64,000 bases of DNA from Hyposmocoma kahamanoa (GCF_003589595.1 NW_020654810.1:19969201-20033200), one strand, 5' to 3'; counted from the stretch's first letter, positions 34,423 through 45,810 are shown. A program made the numbers and translations. The notes: generated from the sequence alone by a model not told the origin.

Positions 34423-34785
34423 AATATTAAGACACCGAATATGAAGTCGGTTAAAAATACTTTAATCTTTACTAGCAGCAGTGACAGTCCAGTTGGAACA
34501 ACGCTGGCTTTTTATATACGAAGTTATAAGTCGATTTTGAACACGATTCAGTCACGTTTAAATGACACACTACATTGCCTCTCTTCTCGACTTAAGTGTC
34601 GTAATTAGAATTAGGCAATGTTTTCAGGCCAATGTATCTTCGGTTTAGCATGTCATATGTAGAGCTGTAGTTCGTGTCAATAAAAAAGCTATTAAAAATA
34701 TAATAGGTACATATGTACCACGATAAGTGGAGAATGTTCGCAACCCTAAATTTCACTTAACGATAAAAGTTTTTGATTTATACTA

Positions 34786-35008
34786 CAGTTAGGCTCAATT
34801 TATATTGCGGCGGAACGGAATGGAAGCGAATTTTTGTAACGATATTGTACATAGCATAATGAACTTTATGGCCAATTGCGTAACGTACAAACTAGATAAG
34901 AGCTAAAATCTTCCCCGAAATGCGCGAGCGTTCTCGAACATGCGCAAAAATTCGTTATTAAAATTCGCTTCCATTCCATTCCACCCCTGTATAAATTGAG
35001 CCTGACTG
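34786..35008. mobile_element. 223-bp palindromic MITE
   Basis: Left CAGTTAGGCTCAATTTATAT and GGAATGGAAGCGAATTTTTG; right, reversed, CAGTCAGGCTCAATTTATAC and GGAATGGAAGCGAATTTTAA. TIRs exceed 50 bp with some mismatches. The interior has no coding capacity; the minus frame across it is a by-product. No convincing duplication, so the superfamily is open. Confidence 0.82.
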
Positions 35009-35198
35009 GGAGGAGTTTGGGATTATCGTTTATTGCACACAAACACATTAAAACATATATACAAAAGTGAGCTTATTATTAGAAGGGACCTCATCTTTTG
35101 CAGCACTAATTTCTGCACAGCAAATTTATACTAATTTATCAAAATAAATAATAGTGTTTATAAGCCTACATAAACTTATCATGCATAAATATATATAA

Positions 35199-35422
35199 CA
35201 ATAATGTACCAGACAACCATACCGATTTCCTGGTCTCAAACTAGGGAATTCCCTGTACTATGAGTACCAGAGCAACGAAATTCATTCTGGGACACTACCC
35301 AGAACACTCAGACTACAACCAATATAGAAAAGTTAATTTCCCACATTAGTCCTACCGGAGATCGAACCCGGTACCTCCACATCCAAAACCCACATTGCAA
35401 ACCGTTGGACCACCGAGGTTGT
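35199..35422 (-). mobile_element. SINE family D, full length
   Basis: Read on the minus strand: A box TGGTCCAACGG, B box GGGTTCGATCTCC, body, then an ATTATTGTTAT tail. A duplicated piece GGGAATTCCC sits near 35246. RNA polymerase III promoter boxes are better preserved here than in the 8.1-kb copy. Confidence 0.88.
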
Positions 35423-36883
35423 CAAAACATATTATACACAACATAAATAATAATTTAAATAATTATAACGTCGGGAATAGTGCCAATCCGGGTATATAGT
35501 ATTGGCAAAAAGCGCGTATCTGCACCAAACCACATTTCACAGGAGAGGCATTTAACATTCATTATTTTGTTATTTCAAAGGATACGACTTTCATTTTTGC
35601 ACGTAAGCATTAATTTGTTGTCTACGGACTGATAACAATAGATTCCCGTAAATCACACTAATTTGGTTGCCACGACATTTACGCGAATTGTTTTGGCGAT
35701 ATAATCAAATGCTAGTTACGCGTAATTGTTCTATCCCCGAAGTCAGTTTAATACTTTATGATAATGGAACTGTTACGTACGACAGCCATTGCTCTTTTAA
35801 TTTAGACTGTCGTGAACGCTGGCAGGCAATTTATTCCACACACCAGCTTACACTATATAAGAAAACATCATGAAGCAACCTATAATGTATAAAAACGCTA
35901 TTTAAAAAAATGGACTCCGTAACCCGCAACAGGCCAGTGTAATAGATTTTGTCTTTGTAATATAGACTCGTGCCAAATAGTGGGTAATATATAGGTTGAT
36001 ACAGTACTCTTTACTAAACGAGATCATAATCACTTCGCATTTCTAAATAGGAGACGTAATAAGAACAATCTGTTCAGTTTTATCTGCTTTGCCTGCGTTT
36101 AGAATCGATCATCATGAGATTACATGATTCACTCAGGAAGCCACTGAGAAGGAAGTGCGTACTTTAAGAGAAAAACAGTTTATTTACATTTGCCAAGAGC
36201 TAGATCGTGTCCTACTCTTAATATGGCACAAACCGTATTATGACAATTTGTAACAAACATTTTCATTCTAATATAAATTTTGCTGCAAATAAGGCTGCAA
36301 ATGTTCTGAGCTCCTGGTTTATAACGGAAATGTGCTCTAAAGAATTTGTTTAGTGGAATTTATAGAACATTGTGTATTAAGGGCGTTAAATAAGAAATTG
36401 CTAACGAGCGGCTTCGGGCTTTAATAATTCGAGGTTTGTAATTTTTACCGCCCGTGCTACATACAATGTTTTTCATCGTATATACGAGGAAATAGATACA
36501 ACGATAATTTATTTCTTGTATGGATAAATATTGCTTTACAAAACAACATTTACGGATTTTGCAAGTGGCGGGTTCTTTATTAAGCAGATTGATTTTTTTT
36601 CTTACATAGTTAAAAATGTCATAAAAGGCACAAATGCATGCAGCCCAACGTATTAGATATAAAATAAATAATTTCCAAATTCTAAAAATAAATGTAGTAA
36701 TAGCAAATTAGTTAAATATATAGTTAAATTGTAAACGTTAAGCTTTTTTATACTTCAAGTTTATGCGAAATGTACCTTCAGATTTGTCGCGCTTAAAAAC
36801 TTTTTGCTTAATCTTGACGTAAAAATCCATAGGGAGATAATGTAATGAAATAAGCCCGTGGGCATAATTTAGGACACTATGAT
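35423..36883. other. No supported gene
   Basis: A 68-codon plus frame at 35667-35873 has natural-looking composition (YDNGTVTYDSHCSFNLDC) but no match I can defend; it may be an exon remnant. Otherwise AT-rich and featureless. Confidence 0.4.
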
Positions 36884-37125
36884 CGAGTCCGCTAAGCTTT
36901 TCTAATGCAAGTTGGGAGCTTTACACGTTTTCCGAGTGTTGTGAACCTTCTTCGAATTTCAATTTCATCAAAATGTTTTCCTCACCGAAAAGCTCATAAT
37001 AAATTAAAATAAATTAATGAAATAAATTTCAAATTAAATTTAGCACATAAATTCCGAAAATCTCTCACGAGCGAATACAGATTTGAACCCACGGCTTCTG
37101 CTTGAGAGGCGGTAGGCTACGGCTA
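36884..37125 (-). mobile_element. SINE family C
   Basis: TAATGCAAGTTGGGAGCTTT, TTCATCAAAATGTTTTCCTC, ATAAATTCCGAAAATCTC and the reversed B-box region AGATTTGAACCCACGGC. A 15-bp AT-rich direct expansion (AAATAAATT-like) sits near 37005. Confidence 0.8.
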
Positions 37126-37185
37126 CTTTAAGGAACTTAAAAAAAGAAGTATCTTTACTTCATAATACTTTGGAAATCAAATTAT

Positions 37186-37325
37186 TTTTTCCGATCTAAA
37201 TCGTGTATGTTTGTTTTTTTTCAAACTCTAGTTGTGTGTTGGGCTATTTACAGGCTCTGACAGTCAGCCATGACCATGCGACCAGAGCCCAAAGCGTTGG
37301 TTTATTTGAAAAAAAAAAAAAGAAA
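37186..37325. mobile_element. Two family K fragments head to head
   Basis: 37186-37262 is the minus orientation (CCGATCTAAATCGTGTATGT, TTTACAGGCTCTGACAGTC). 37263-37325 is the plus orientation (CAGCCATGACCATGCGACC, AAAGCGTTGGTTTATTTGAA). The two share CAGAGCC at the junction. Confidence 0.6.
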
Positions 37326-38746
37326 ACAATTATACGCCAATTAGACATAGACGTGTAGCGAAAGCCAAAACCTAAAAGCTCGATTCAAATATTTTTTAGT
37401 TCTAATTTAGTGAGACAACTTTTTGAATCTCTATGTTTTGTTAAGTTCAATATTTACACATCAATCACGTTGTCAATGGCATTAAAAAGGTCTTTGGAAT
37501 ATGGTGTCGCCGCAAACAATGACGTATTTGTCATCCAGCCCCTACTGCCCTTTCTTTATTAAAGAGCAAACATTTGTAGCAAACCAGCCAAGAATCCTTT
37601 GTCGTAAATAGATTTTTAATATACCAAAAGTGTTTTGAGTCGTTTAACCGGAATGCCCGGTTCCGATAAACGGTTCGAGGTACTGTGGTTGACCCGAAAT
37701 CGATTTGTTTGTACTGTCACCCTTTATTGATGACCTTCAGCAAATATACCCCCGATTGTAGGTCAACCGCTGGTGGAAAAAGCCAATCGAAACCTTCAGA
37801 CAATACGGCCTCATTTACGTTTTGTATAGGTTAAAATTGCATATAGCTAGGTCGTCCAAAGTACATAAATACGTAGGACTGTCAAAGTTATTACTGCCTT
37901 TTTATTTCAGGAACTAGGTAAAAAGTTTCATCAGTCATTTAATATGACATAAATAAAAAAGTTGTGGAGATAAATTAGTAGGCGCATGAAAATTAGGAAT
38001 TTTTAAAACTTTTCTCAATTGAATTTCAAATAATATTTGTCCTAGTAACATGAAAGCTTTCCAAACTTGAAGAGTTGAAAAGTCCTTGGCACAATTGAAA
38101 GGAATAGGTTTTTAAATGACGTGACCTTAATTACTTACTTTTTAAAGTACAAAAGGTTGAGAATCATTGGAGCATTTTGGCAGTCGCTCGGCGAAAGATC
38201 GTTGGTTAAATGAAATAAACTCATCATGAAGCTGCCAAAGAAAATAACGTGACGCTGACAGTACCTAAAAGACAAAGTAGTTTTAACCTAAATCTTCTCG
38301 GTCTACCTATAACTAGGCCAAGTTTACTTTCCGTTAACTTTCAGTAATTAGGTAACAAGTTAATATCTCGAGGAATTTAGTAATCTCTTACGGAAATTAT
38401 GAAATGTTGAGAATTTTATATGTGCCGCGCTGACGTGTAAATGGAGGAATGCGTGACATGTAGGTGTTCTGAAAATTAAAAAAAAAGGAAGCAGAAAGTG
38501 AAGTGCTGCGGGAATTTGACCTGAATTGGGTTCGACGCTCGTGCGGTCTGGACTCTTCCACTAAATAATTAGTCATGTGCACATGTGTATTTTTCTAGGT
38601 AATCTGGTGACTTAGCTGATTTTATAGACGTTACGTTCTAATTACGTTCTAATACGACAACATGTAAAAACTCTAATGAAGAAATTTAACATTTTAAAGT
38701 AATTGTACTTTAAAATGCAAGTGCTGTTCTACATAACCTTACTGTT
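37326..38746. other. No gene recognised
   Basis: No repeat family identified; a 61-codon minus frame at 38397-38582 is unsupported. Confidence 0.4.
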
Positions 38747-38991
38747 CATCATCATCAACCCAATTGGACGTCCTACTTCAAGGCACGGGTCGCTTCTCAG
38801 GCGACGGTTTAGACCATAGTCCGCCACTCTGGACCCAATGCGGGTTGGGGACTTCATACGATGTTTTTCCTTCACTGAAAAGCTCAAGGTAAATTTCAAA
38901 TTAAATTTCGCGCGTAAATTCCGAGAAACTCACGAGGTACCATCCAGAATTTGAACCCACCATCTCTGCTTGAGTGGCGGTGGGTCAAACC
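38747..38991 (-). mobile_element. SINE family C, best copy
   Basis: Starts CATCATCATCAACCCAATTG, then GACCATAGTCCGCCACTCTG, AATGCGGGTTGGGGACTTC, CGATGTTTTTCCTTCACTG, and ends with the reversed tRNA-like head: B box GGTGGGTTCAAATTC on the minus strand. The CATCATC 3' end resembles tails of RTE-mobilised lepidopteran SINEs (recollection). Confidence 0.85.
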
Positions 38992-39047
38992 ATAGGTTAC
39001 ATTAAATAATTCGTAATTGTAAATGAAACTAACCTTCACTAACTCTG

Positions 39048-39235
39048 TGGCCGAACGGTTACCATGCTGGTCTGTAACGTAGAGGTCCCGGGTTCGATTC
39101 CCGGGCCGGGAGAAATATTTGTGTGGCCTACATTTATTTCTCTCGTGAGTTTGGGTGTAATATGTAGTTGTCTATGTGTGTGTCCATGGCACCAGCGACA
39201 TAGATTTTCTCTAGTGCGGGGCTGAGTGTGTAAAA
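39048..39235 (+). mobile_element. SINE family B, full length
   Basis: A box GTGGCCGAACGG at about 39049, B box GGTTCGATTCCCGGG at about 39093, body GAGAAATATTTGTGTGGCC and GTCCATGGCACCAGCGAC, tail GTGTGTAAAAAAAAAC. Confidence 0.9.
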
Positions 39236-39904
39236 AAAAACAAAAACTACGTGCTTTTAAAACATTTTACGTTTAAGAAGATATCGATTAGTGCAAATTT
39301 CTTTGATACACAAACAAACTTCTGGATAGCCGTTCTACACGTAAACTGAAGTTCATCTCGATTGCAATAATGCGAACATTGTTTAAATTGTTGGCTCCAG
39401 CGGCAGGGGCTGCCCGTGTCTTTCATTGTTGCGTGGCTAACTCTTAGAATATTTGTGCGAATAAGTTTTTACGTATACGTTACGTACGTACTCGTTGCAA
39501 CTAAATTAGAGTTTCGGATTACTCTCAGGCACATTATATTTTAATCAGAGGATAAAATATCTATGTAACATTTTTGTTGCTTTGTGAACCGAGTACATAA
39601 ATTTGTTCGTTGTCTGTAACCTAATTTTATAATATAACTTCTAAATATTACACTTAAACACATATAAAAATCATAATTGTTTGCTTTTTTTCCATTTAAT
39701 TATTGCTATTTTCAATGAATTTTACCGTAATTTCATTAAGTTCAGTTTCTAATTTTAACATTGCAATTTATATTCCTATTTTTTTTAAATTTATTTTAAT
39801 CGCAACATCATATAGGTATTGCTTATTTCAAATAATTTTTAAATTTAAAATGTATATGTTGCATGTCCTTTAACAAATATATAAACTGAAAAACAAGTCT
39901 ATCT
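39236..39904. other. No gene recognised
   Basis: AT-rich, with nothing identified. Confidence 0.45.
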
Positions 39905-40062
39905 CTTTCGAATTTAAACGGCATATATTCGTTTTTTCAAACAAACCAACGTTATGGGCCATTTACAGGTCCCATATTAGTCAGCCAGCCGTGATCATGT
40001 AACCTGTACAAATGTCTCACATTCAATGTGTAACAATCGCGAAAGGCGAAGAACTCGATATT
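39905..40062 (-). mobile_element. Family K repeat (Penelope-like?)
   Basis: The minus strand reads GGCTGACTAATATGGGACCT, GTAAATGGCCCATAACGTTG, TTTGAAAAAACGAATATATG. ATATCGAGTTCTTCGCC-type tail sequence lies, oppositely oriented, at 40022-40062, so fragments in both orientations may be joined. Confidence 0.65.
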
Positions 40063-40338
40063 TTTTTGTTATGAGACCAAGTGACGGGACGAACAAGTCG
40101 TGGGCCTGATGGTGAGCGACACGCCTGTCCATAGCAGTTGCAATGCAGCTCAAAGGGCACTGCCATTGCGCCCGTCACCCTGAGACATAAGTTGACAAAT
40201 CCCATGTGCCTGTAATTTCACCAGAACCGTTACCCTTCAAAACCGGAACACAGTAATGCTGACATTACTGCTTGGCGGCAGAAATAGTTAAGGTGGCAGT
40301 ACTACCCTGGATGAACTCTTTCACAAGTTCTACTGTTA
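40062..40338 (-). mobile_element. Family A repeat
   Basis: Antisense, from TTTTTTGTTATGAGACCAAG to TTCACAAGTTCTACTGTTAC, with the middle CAGAGCTTTAAATCGC segment deleted. The minus frame at 40023-40205 is the family pseudo-frame. Confidence 0.85.
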
Positions 40339-40517
40339 CTAGTACTATGTATCAGGATGACAGGTGGAATGGCAGTGCCCCTCAGATCTTTGCGATTTAG
40401 AGCTCCGAGTGACACTGCAATTGTTATGGACAGACGTGTCGCTTAACACCAGGCGCAAGACTTGTACGTGCCGTCACTTGATATTATAAAAACTTTAAGT
40501 TAAGTGGCTATATTTAA

Positions 40518-40743
40518 CTGCCTCCGTGGCCGAACGGTTACCATGCCGGACTGCCACGCAGAGGTCCCAGATTCGATTCCCGGGCCGGGAGAAATATTTG
40601 TATGACCTAAATTTATCTCTCTTGAATTGAATTTGGGTGTAATTTGTGGTTGTCCATGTGTGTGTCCATGGCACCCGCGACACAGGGTTTCCCTAGTGCG
40701 GGGCTATGTTGAGTGTGTGCGTTGTTATTGTTGTTATTACTGT
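40518..40743 (+). mobile_element. SINE family B with target duplication and empty site
   Basis: A box GTGGCCGAACGG, B box GATTCGATTCCCGGG, tail of GTTATT units. TATTTAA occurs at 40511-40517 and 40744-40750, and once only at the paralogous empty site 41778-41784. This fixes the element borders without ambiguity beyond the tail. Confidence 0.93.
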
Positions 40744-40895
40744 TATTTAAAGCATTGCAAGTTTTTGAAAAACGGGTGAAAGGCAAATTCACCTGTACAT
40801 CAATGACGTCCATATTATTTTGCTATCAGCTCGATTTACACTTTGATTTTCATTTTTGATTTACACTGTCTGATAACTAATCTCTAATGCAATCT

Positions 40896-41026
40896 AACCC
40901 TTGAAAACTCGGACGCAGTAATGCTCACATTACTGTTTGGCATTACTGCTTGGCGGCAGAAATGGGTAAGGTGGCAGTACTTTTCCTGGACGAACTCTTT
41001 CACAAGGAGCTCTACTGCTACTAAAT
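40896..41026 (-). mobile_element. Family A fragment (5' end of the sense strand)
   Basis: AACTCGGACGCAGTAATGCT to GCTCTACTGCTACTAAATAA, with a tandem duplication of CATTACTG(T/C)TTGG. Absent from segmental copy 2. Confidence 0.8.
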
Positions 41027-41456
41027 AACTATTCTAGGTGTGTACTGGCACTAGTATTAAATAAAAAAAATAGTATAATATATTTATAAGATACTGTCCA
41101 GTACGGTCTATAAGTATAAGACAGGATAAAACGGCCTATTAATGGTATCACCGCTTTAGGCGTTTTACGTAAATTGTTAGGGTGTTAGGGTTTTTGGGTC
41201 AGTAGAAAATTGTTGACCATTAATCACTCCCCTACAGCACGAAGTTTGTGACGAGTAGAAAGATGTGTGAGCGGAATGATTTATCACAATAAAGTAGGTC
41301 GATGCGGGATGACGGTTTCCCGATGAAGCATTAAGCTTTCACATTTTTCTACAGGATTATCACTTGATATTATTTTATCTCTACTGAAGAAAGATAAAGG
41401 AATTTTATTAAATTTTTTTTATTATAAAATATCTATACATACATTTACGTGCTTTT

Positions 41457-41756
41457 TTAAGTAGCAGCAGTTTTTGTGAAAGAGTTTTTCCAGTGAAGTC
41501 CGCCACTTTACCTATTTCTGCCGCCAAGCGGTAATGTGAACATCACTGCGTTCCAGTTTTGAAGGGTAAGGGTGCTGGTGAAATTACAGGCATATGGGAC
41601 TTCGCAACTTATGTCTTAACTCGTCTCTGGGTGACGGGCGCACCTCAGATCTCTGCGATTTAAAGCTCTGAGTGACCCTAACTGTTATGGACAGGCGTGT
41701 AGCTTAACACCAGACGCGACCACTTGTTCATCGCGTCACTTGATATTATAAAAACA
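41457..41756 (+). mobile_element. Family A repeat
   Basis: Sense copy from AAGTAGCAGCAGTTTTTGTG to CTTGATATTATAAAAACAAA. The GGGTGACGGGCGCA segment has lost the following GTGGCAGTGCC. Its 3' part belongs to segmental copy 2. Confidence 0.85.
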
Positions 41757-42215
41757 AAACCTTATGTTAAGTACCTATATTTAAAAGCATTGAAAGTTTT
41801 TGAAAAACGTGACAGGCCAATTCGCTTGTACATCAATTACGTCTATACTATTGTGCTATGTAATATACTGTCAATAGCTCGATTTACACTGTGATTTACA
41901 TTTTGATTTACACTGTTTGATAACTAATCTGTGTTGAACATAGAATGTGGTGTAAAGTTGGACGTGCCATTGTTCTTAGTATCTCCATAAGTATGTAGAC
42001 GTAGTAAAACCATTAGTACGCACAAATCGTTTGTTATTTGTTTATGATTATAGTACCTATATATTAATTCGTATAATCTCGTATCAAGGGCGCATCTTTC
42101 TGCACGTATAAGTGGAATGATCCATCAAAGTAGGACGCAGAAGCGCGATGTTTCCTCAATGCTGTCAGTCAATTTGGGGAAGATTACCCGATGAACGTAA
42201 GCACTTATAGGACGA
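41630..42215. repeat. Segmental duplication, copy 2 (SINE B empty site)
   Basis: Shares with copy 1 the family A 3' end, TTAAGT...CCTATATTTAA, AAGCATTGAAAGTTTTTGAA, CTGTACATCAATTACGTC, AGCTCGATTTACACTGTGAT, GATAACTAATCTGTG and, further on, GGAATGATCCATCAAAGTAG and CCCGATGAACG. It lacks the SINE B at 41778-41784. Confidence 0.85.
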
Positions 42216-42317
42216 ATAAACGCGCATTGAATACATACGCAACAGAAATTTTAACTTCCGTTCTTAATTAGATTTTTAATAGGTTACTTATTTACAATGA
42301 AGAGTACATAAAACCTT

Positions 42318-42704
42318 GACACTTTGAGCATATGAAGCTTTGCACTTTGAATGTGGATTTTTATATTTTTCCATTTCCATTGGATATATTGAAAAATTTA
42401 AATGGCAACACCGCTATCGTGCCATATTCTGCGTTCTCCATCTCTACTAAAAAAAAGGTGAAGGTTAAATCGATGCTGTTATGTCAAGAACACGTGTTGA
42501 TCGACTTAAGCTTTTGTACGATTAACTTCTGGCGATGAATAGTTATTATATCCTACAATTAACCTGAAGTTGATTTTATTACAAAAGCTAAACACTTTGA
42601 GGATGCTAAGCTTGTTCTATGAGTACGTTCATTTTGACACTTTGAACACAACAAGTATGATACTTTGAGTACATTAAATTGGACACTTTGAGTGCGTCGA
42701 GACG
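42318..42704 (+). repeat. Degenerate 23-bp minisatellite in two blocks
   Basis: Units begin GACACTTTGAG or similar at 42318, 42341, 42591, 42613, 42636, 42659 and 42682, at 22-23 bp spacing within blocks. The blocks 42318-42363 and 42591-42704 are separated by about 230 bp of other sequence. A weak 68-codon frame (42332-42538) runs through the gap. Confidence 0.75.
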
Positions 42705-42949
42705 CATGTGGCCCATTACTGATAACCACGCGTAACGCCCATGTGAAATTATAATAAAAACAGCATATTACACCTCATTTAGCTTGTTAAAGTGCACTTG
42801 AGTAATATAAATTATGAATTTAATGTCTCAGTGTAAAGCTTGATTTGGTCTTGATTTTACGCTAGTTTAAGTTTGATTTAATTTAATTGTAGAAACTAAT
42901 CTGCGTAACAACAATTTATATTTTTCGATCTCGCTTATTGCGGGCAGCC

Positions 42950-43035
42950 TCCATGGATGGCCAAACTAACTGGCCACAAAACAGGCAGACTAAACTGACA
43001 GACATTTAAAATTAGAACGACTTTCGCTTGGACAT
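42950..43035. repeat. Family J repeat fragment
   Basis: GCAGCCTCCATGGATGGCC, AAACTAACTGGCCACAAA and AAATTAGAACGACTTTC parallel 25990-26090. Confidence 0.55.
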
Positions 43036-43990
43036 ATGACGCAGTGCGCCTCACCTACACAAAAATTAAATAAACTTATTTCAAAACATATAGGTACCAT
43101 TCATTTAATATTATTTTTATTTGAACCAATTTCATTTCCTATATTTTAACTTCATATAATTCTTGTTTGATACAACATTCACATTTTATAAAAAAAAATA
43201 TATACAGCTCATATTATACATATAAAAATCATTTCTCATATATTGTCAATTTAGATGATTCTGACCAAACCGCTGACTCGACTATATTGTACAAAGACCG
43301 TACATAAACGAATGTATATAGGTAGTGCCTTCTTCATAAATTGAGTTAACTTATTTTTATTACGTTAATATATTGAGTTAACACTCTTCATATAGAAAAA
43401 GGAGCCAATAATAATAAAATAAAATCTCAACTAAAACCATACATTTTAGATTCCCTTTTTTTAGCACGTGTATAAAAAGAATATGTGCAGGTTTGTATGT
43501 GAGTTAGAAATAATAATGCATTAGGGTCATCATAGTAAAAGTTGTTTGGTTTAAATGGATATCGGATAATAAATAAGGGTCTTGTATAATACACCTTTAC
43601 GTAATGTTTATATTTAAATAAATAATTATTAAAACATAAAGTATGAATTATTTAACTTCTTTAAATTAAAACAGCCTCACCTAAACTTTAGTGAAAAATA
43701 TCGAAATGATTTTTTTTATATAATGAAGCGGTTGACAATTTAAAAGTTGTTTCAGTTTAACATTGATTAAATTGCAGTTGAATAAATAAAAAACTTTTTG
43801 AATTATAAAATTCACAAGATCAACCTCGAACCACTCGACAAACCTGTATTAGTAGGAAATTAAAACAAATGAAAGAAAAAAAAGACAGTCGACTAATTAT
43901 TTATTTTGATATTAGACCCAAAATCAAAAAGTAAGATAACTTTATAAAAAAGTAAAATTTAAACATCAACTGCATTATTTTGGTGTTTTT
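43036..43990. other. No gene recognised
   Basis: Strongly AT-rich, with no family or coding signal identified. Confidence 0.45.
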
Positions 43991-44640
43991 ATTAGTATAC
44001 CACTTATAGGGCGTTATATTATTACTTGTCCGATTGCGATAAGACTTTCGTGAGTTGTGCTTGCCTTCAAAAGCTTCTCAAGTGGTAGATCCTGTCGCGT
44101 AGGTTTCTGCGAACTGGAGAGACGCCTCGGTAGGTGAGCGTACCTACAGCTCCGCCACCAAAGATGAGATTTGGTATTGGACTTTAGAGTCAACGATTTA
44201 GCGGTGACAACCGTTAGTTGTGCAATGCACAACGGGAAATGAGCGTGCCTACAGCTCCGGTACCTATTTGGAAAATAGGGAGGGTACTGCACGTGTATCC
44301 GAGGCGGTTCACCCGAGGCCTCTTGAGTACCGGATGAAGTCCGTGACAACGGTCTGTGACAACTCTGTACACGGGTTGAACCGGGATCAGTCTCTGTGCT
44401 TGCACAGGTTATAGTGCCTTTCTTGCGTAACCGAGAGGTTGATACGGAGGGTCACTATAACCAAAACGCAAGTCGAAGATACGGGACTGCTGAGCACGGG
44501 TCTCTTCCAAGGAAATTGGTTACATTCAGTGGCCTTGGTACACCTAGCCCTAGTACAAATGTACAGTACAACGACTTATAGACCTTGCCAAATTCAAATT
44601 AGAACCCACGACCTCAACGGAAATATTTCAGATATTATCT
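43991..44640 (-). repeat. GC-richer unclassified repeat-like block
   Basis: GAGCGTACCTACAGCTCC at 44137 recurs as GAGCGTGCCTACAGCTCC at 44240. GTTGTGCAATGCACAAC near 44215 is a small hairpin. At the right edge AATTAGAACCCACGACCTC could be a reversed tRNA-like B box. Several overlapping frames of 60-111 codons exist on both strands but share no recognisable domain. I suspect an old SINE or LINE-derived composite. Confidence 0.4.
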
Positions 44641-44851
44641 AAAATATTCAACCTAATTAATTATCATAATGTTAAAATGCTATATAAAAACAAGCAGTTA
44701 GTTATGAAACTTGACACTGTAAGTACTTCGTATTTAAACAAACTGACCGTGTTTGTTCTAATCTGGATGGTGTGCATAGTGTCGTTTTTATTTCATTTTG
44801 TCTACAGATTAATTACAATACTGTTTCTCTTTTTAACGGTACCATTAATAG

Positions 44852-45296
44852 TTTTTTTTTATAATATCAAGTGACGGGACGAACAAGTCGTGCGCTTGGT
44901 GGTAAGCTACACGCCTGTTCAAAACAATTGCAGTGCCACCCAGAGTCGTATTCTAGAACTCTACTCAATGCTCAAGTCAGGATTGAAATTGAAACACGAG
45001 CACTGGAAATACGACCCTAATGGCAAGGGACTTGAGTATGATTTCGAGTGCTTTAAACCATACGCAAATCCTGACTTGAGCATTGAGTAGAGTTCTGCAA
45101 TACGACACTCAGAGTCTTAAATCGCAAAGATCTGAGATATAATTTGACAAGTCCGATGTGCCTGTAATTTCACCGGCACCCTTACCTTTCAAAACCGGAA
45201 CTCAGTAATGCTGACATTACTGCTTGGCGGCTGAAATAGGTAAGGTGGCAGTAATTCCCTGAACTAACTTATTTACAAGGAGCTCTACTGCTACTG
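44852..45296 (-). mobile_element. Family A repeat hosting a MITE
   Basis: Antisense, from TTTTTATAATATCAAGTGAC to GAGCTCTACTGCTACTGCC, interrupted at CACTCAGAG by the MITE 44946-45105. Confidence 0.88.
44946..45105. mobile_element. 160-bp MITE with near-perfect 39-bp TIRs
   Basis: TIRs begin TCGTATTCTAGAACTCTACT (left) and TCGTATTGCAGAACTCTACT (right, reversed) and continue identically through CAATGCTCAAGTCAGGATT; only positions 8-9 differ. The host word CAC(C/T)CAGAG flanks both sides (44937-44945, 45106-45114). The duplication is 7-9 bp depending on the terminal base, compatible with hAT (8) or MULE (9). The plus frame through it is a by-product. Confidence 0.9.
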
Positions 45297-45454
45297 CCAA
45301 TAATAAGTACAGGTTTAACCTTTAAAGTTTAAAAGTAAACGGACTTTTTCTCTAGTTAGCCTCTTAAATTGAGTGAATAAGGTTGTTAAATTTTCCAAAA
45401 CAGATCAAACAAATTTTATTAAAGAACTAAATCAAACTTATAAATAAAAAGCGT

Positions 45455-45810
45455 TGTTAGGTGGAAGAACGGTCGCTTCTTAGCAGCGTGGACGACATTC
45501 GAATCAATGTAGCTTCATGTAGGTACCTAGCCTATGTGTTTTTTAACTCGTTATTTATTTAGAGACTTTAATCATTGAATATGTCAGTCAAATTAAAAAA
45601 AAATTTAAGGAAATAATAGAAGCCAAACAGATAAACCAAAATACTACCTACCTAACCATTATACATGTTATACGAAATCTTCGATGTTTTTAATATCTGT
45701 AAGTTACGATAACTCGCGAAGTTTAGCAGCATCTGTCACTAACAGTGAAGAAAAACTTCGTGATGAAACCTGCATGTCGAAGAAGGTTTATAACTTTAAG
45801 CATTCGTCAT
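45455..45810 (+). mobile_element. SINE family C, diverged
   Basis: Head with GTGGAAGAACGGTCGCTTCT and B-box-like ACATTCGAATCAA (45490-45505), then an AT-rich middle, then CAGTGAAGAAAAACTTCGTG and ATGAAACCTGCATGTCG near 45750, as in other plus-oriented copies. Confidence 0.55.

Larger units (their letters stand above)
40345..41345. repeat. Segmental duplication, copy 1
   Basis: Contains a sense family A fragment (40345-40496), the SINE B insertion (40518-40743), unique sequence ATCAGCTCGATTTACACTTT, an antisense family A tail (40896-41026) and a distal part (GCGGAATGATTTATCACAAT). Its counterpart is 41630-42215. Alignment is continuous over the unique flanks, not only over repeats. Confidence 0.85.

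Noticed and set aside
35667..35873. Exon of a Cys-loop receptor (YDNGTVTYDSHCSFNLDC)
   Set aside because: Resemblance is superficial; the FPxD Cys-loop signature is absent.
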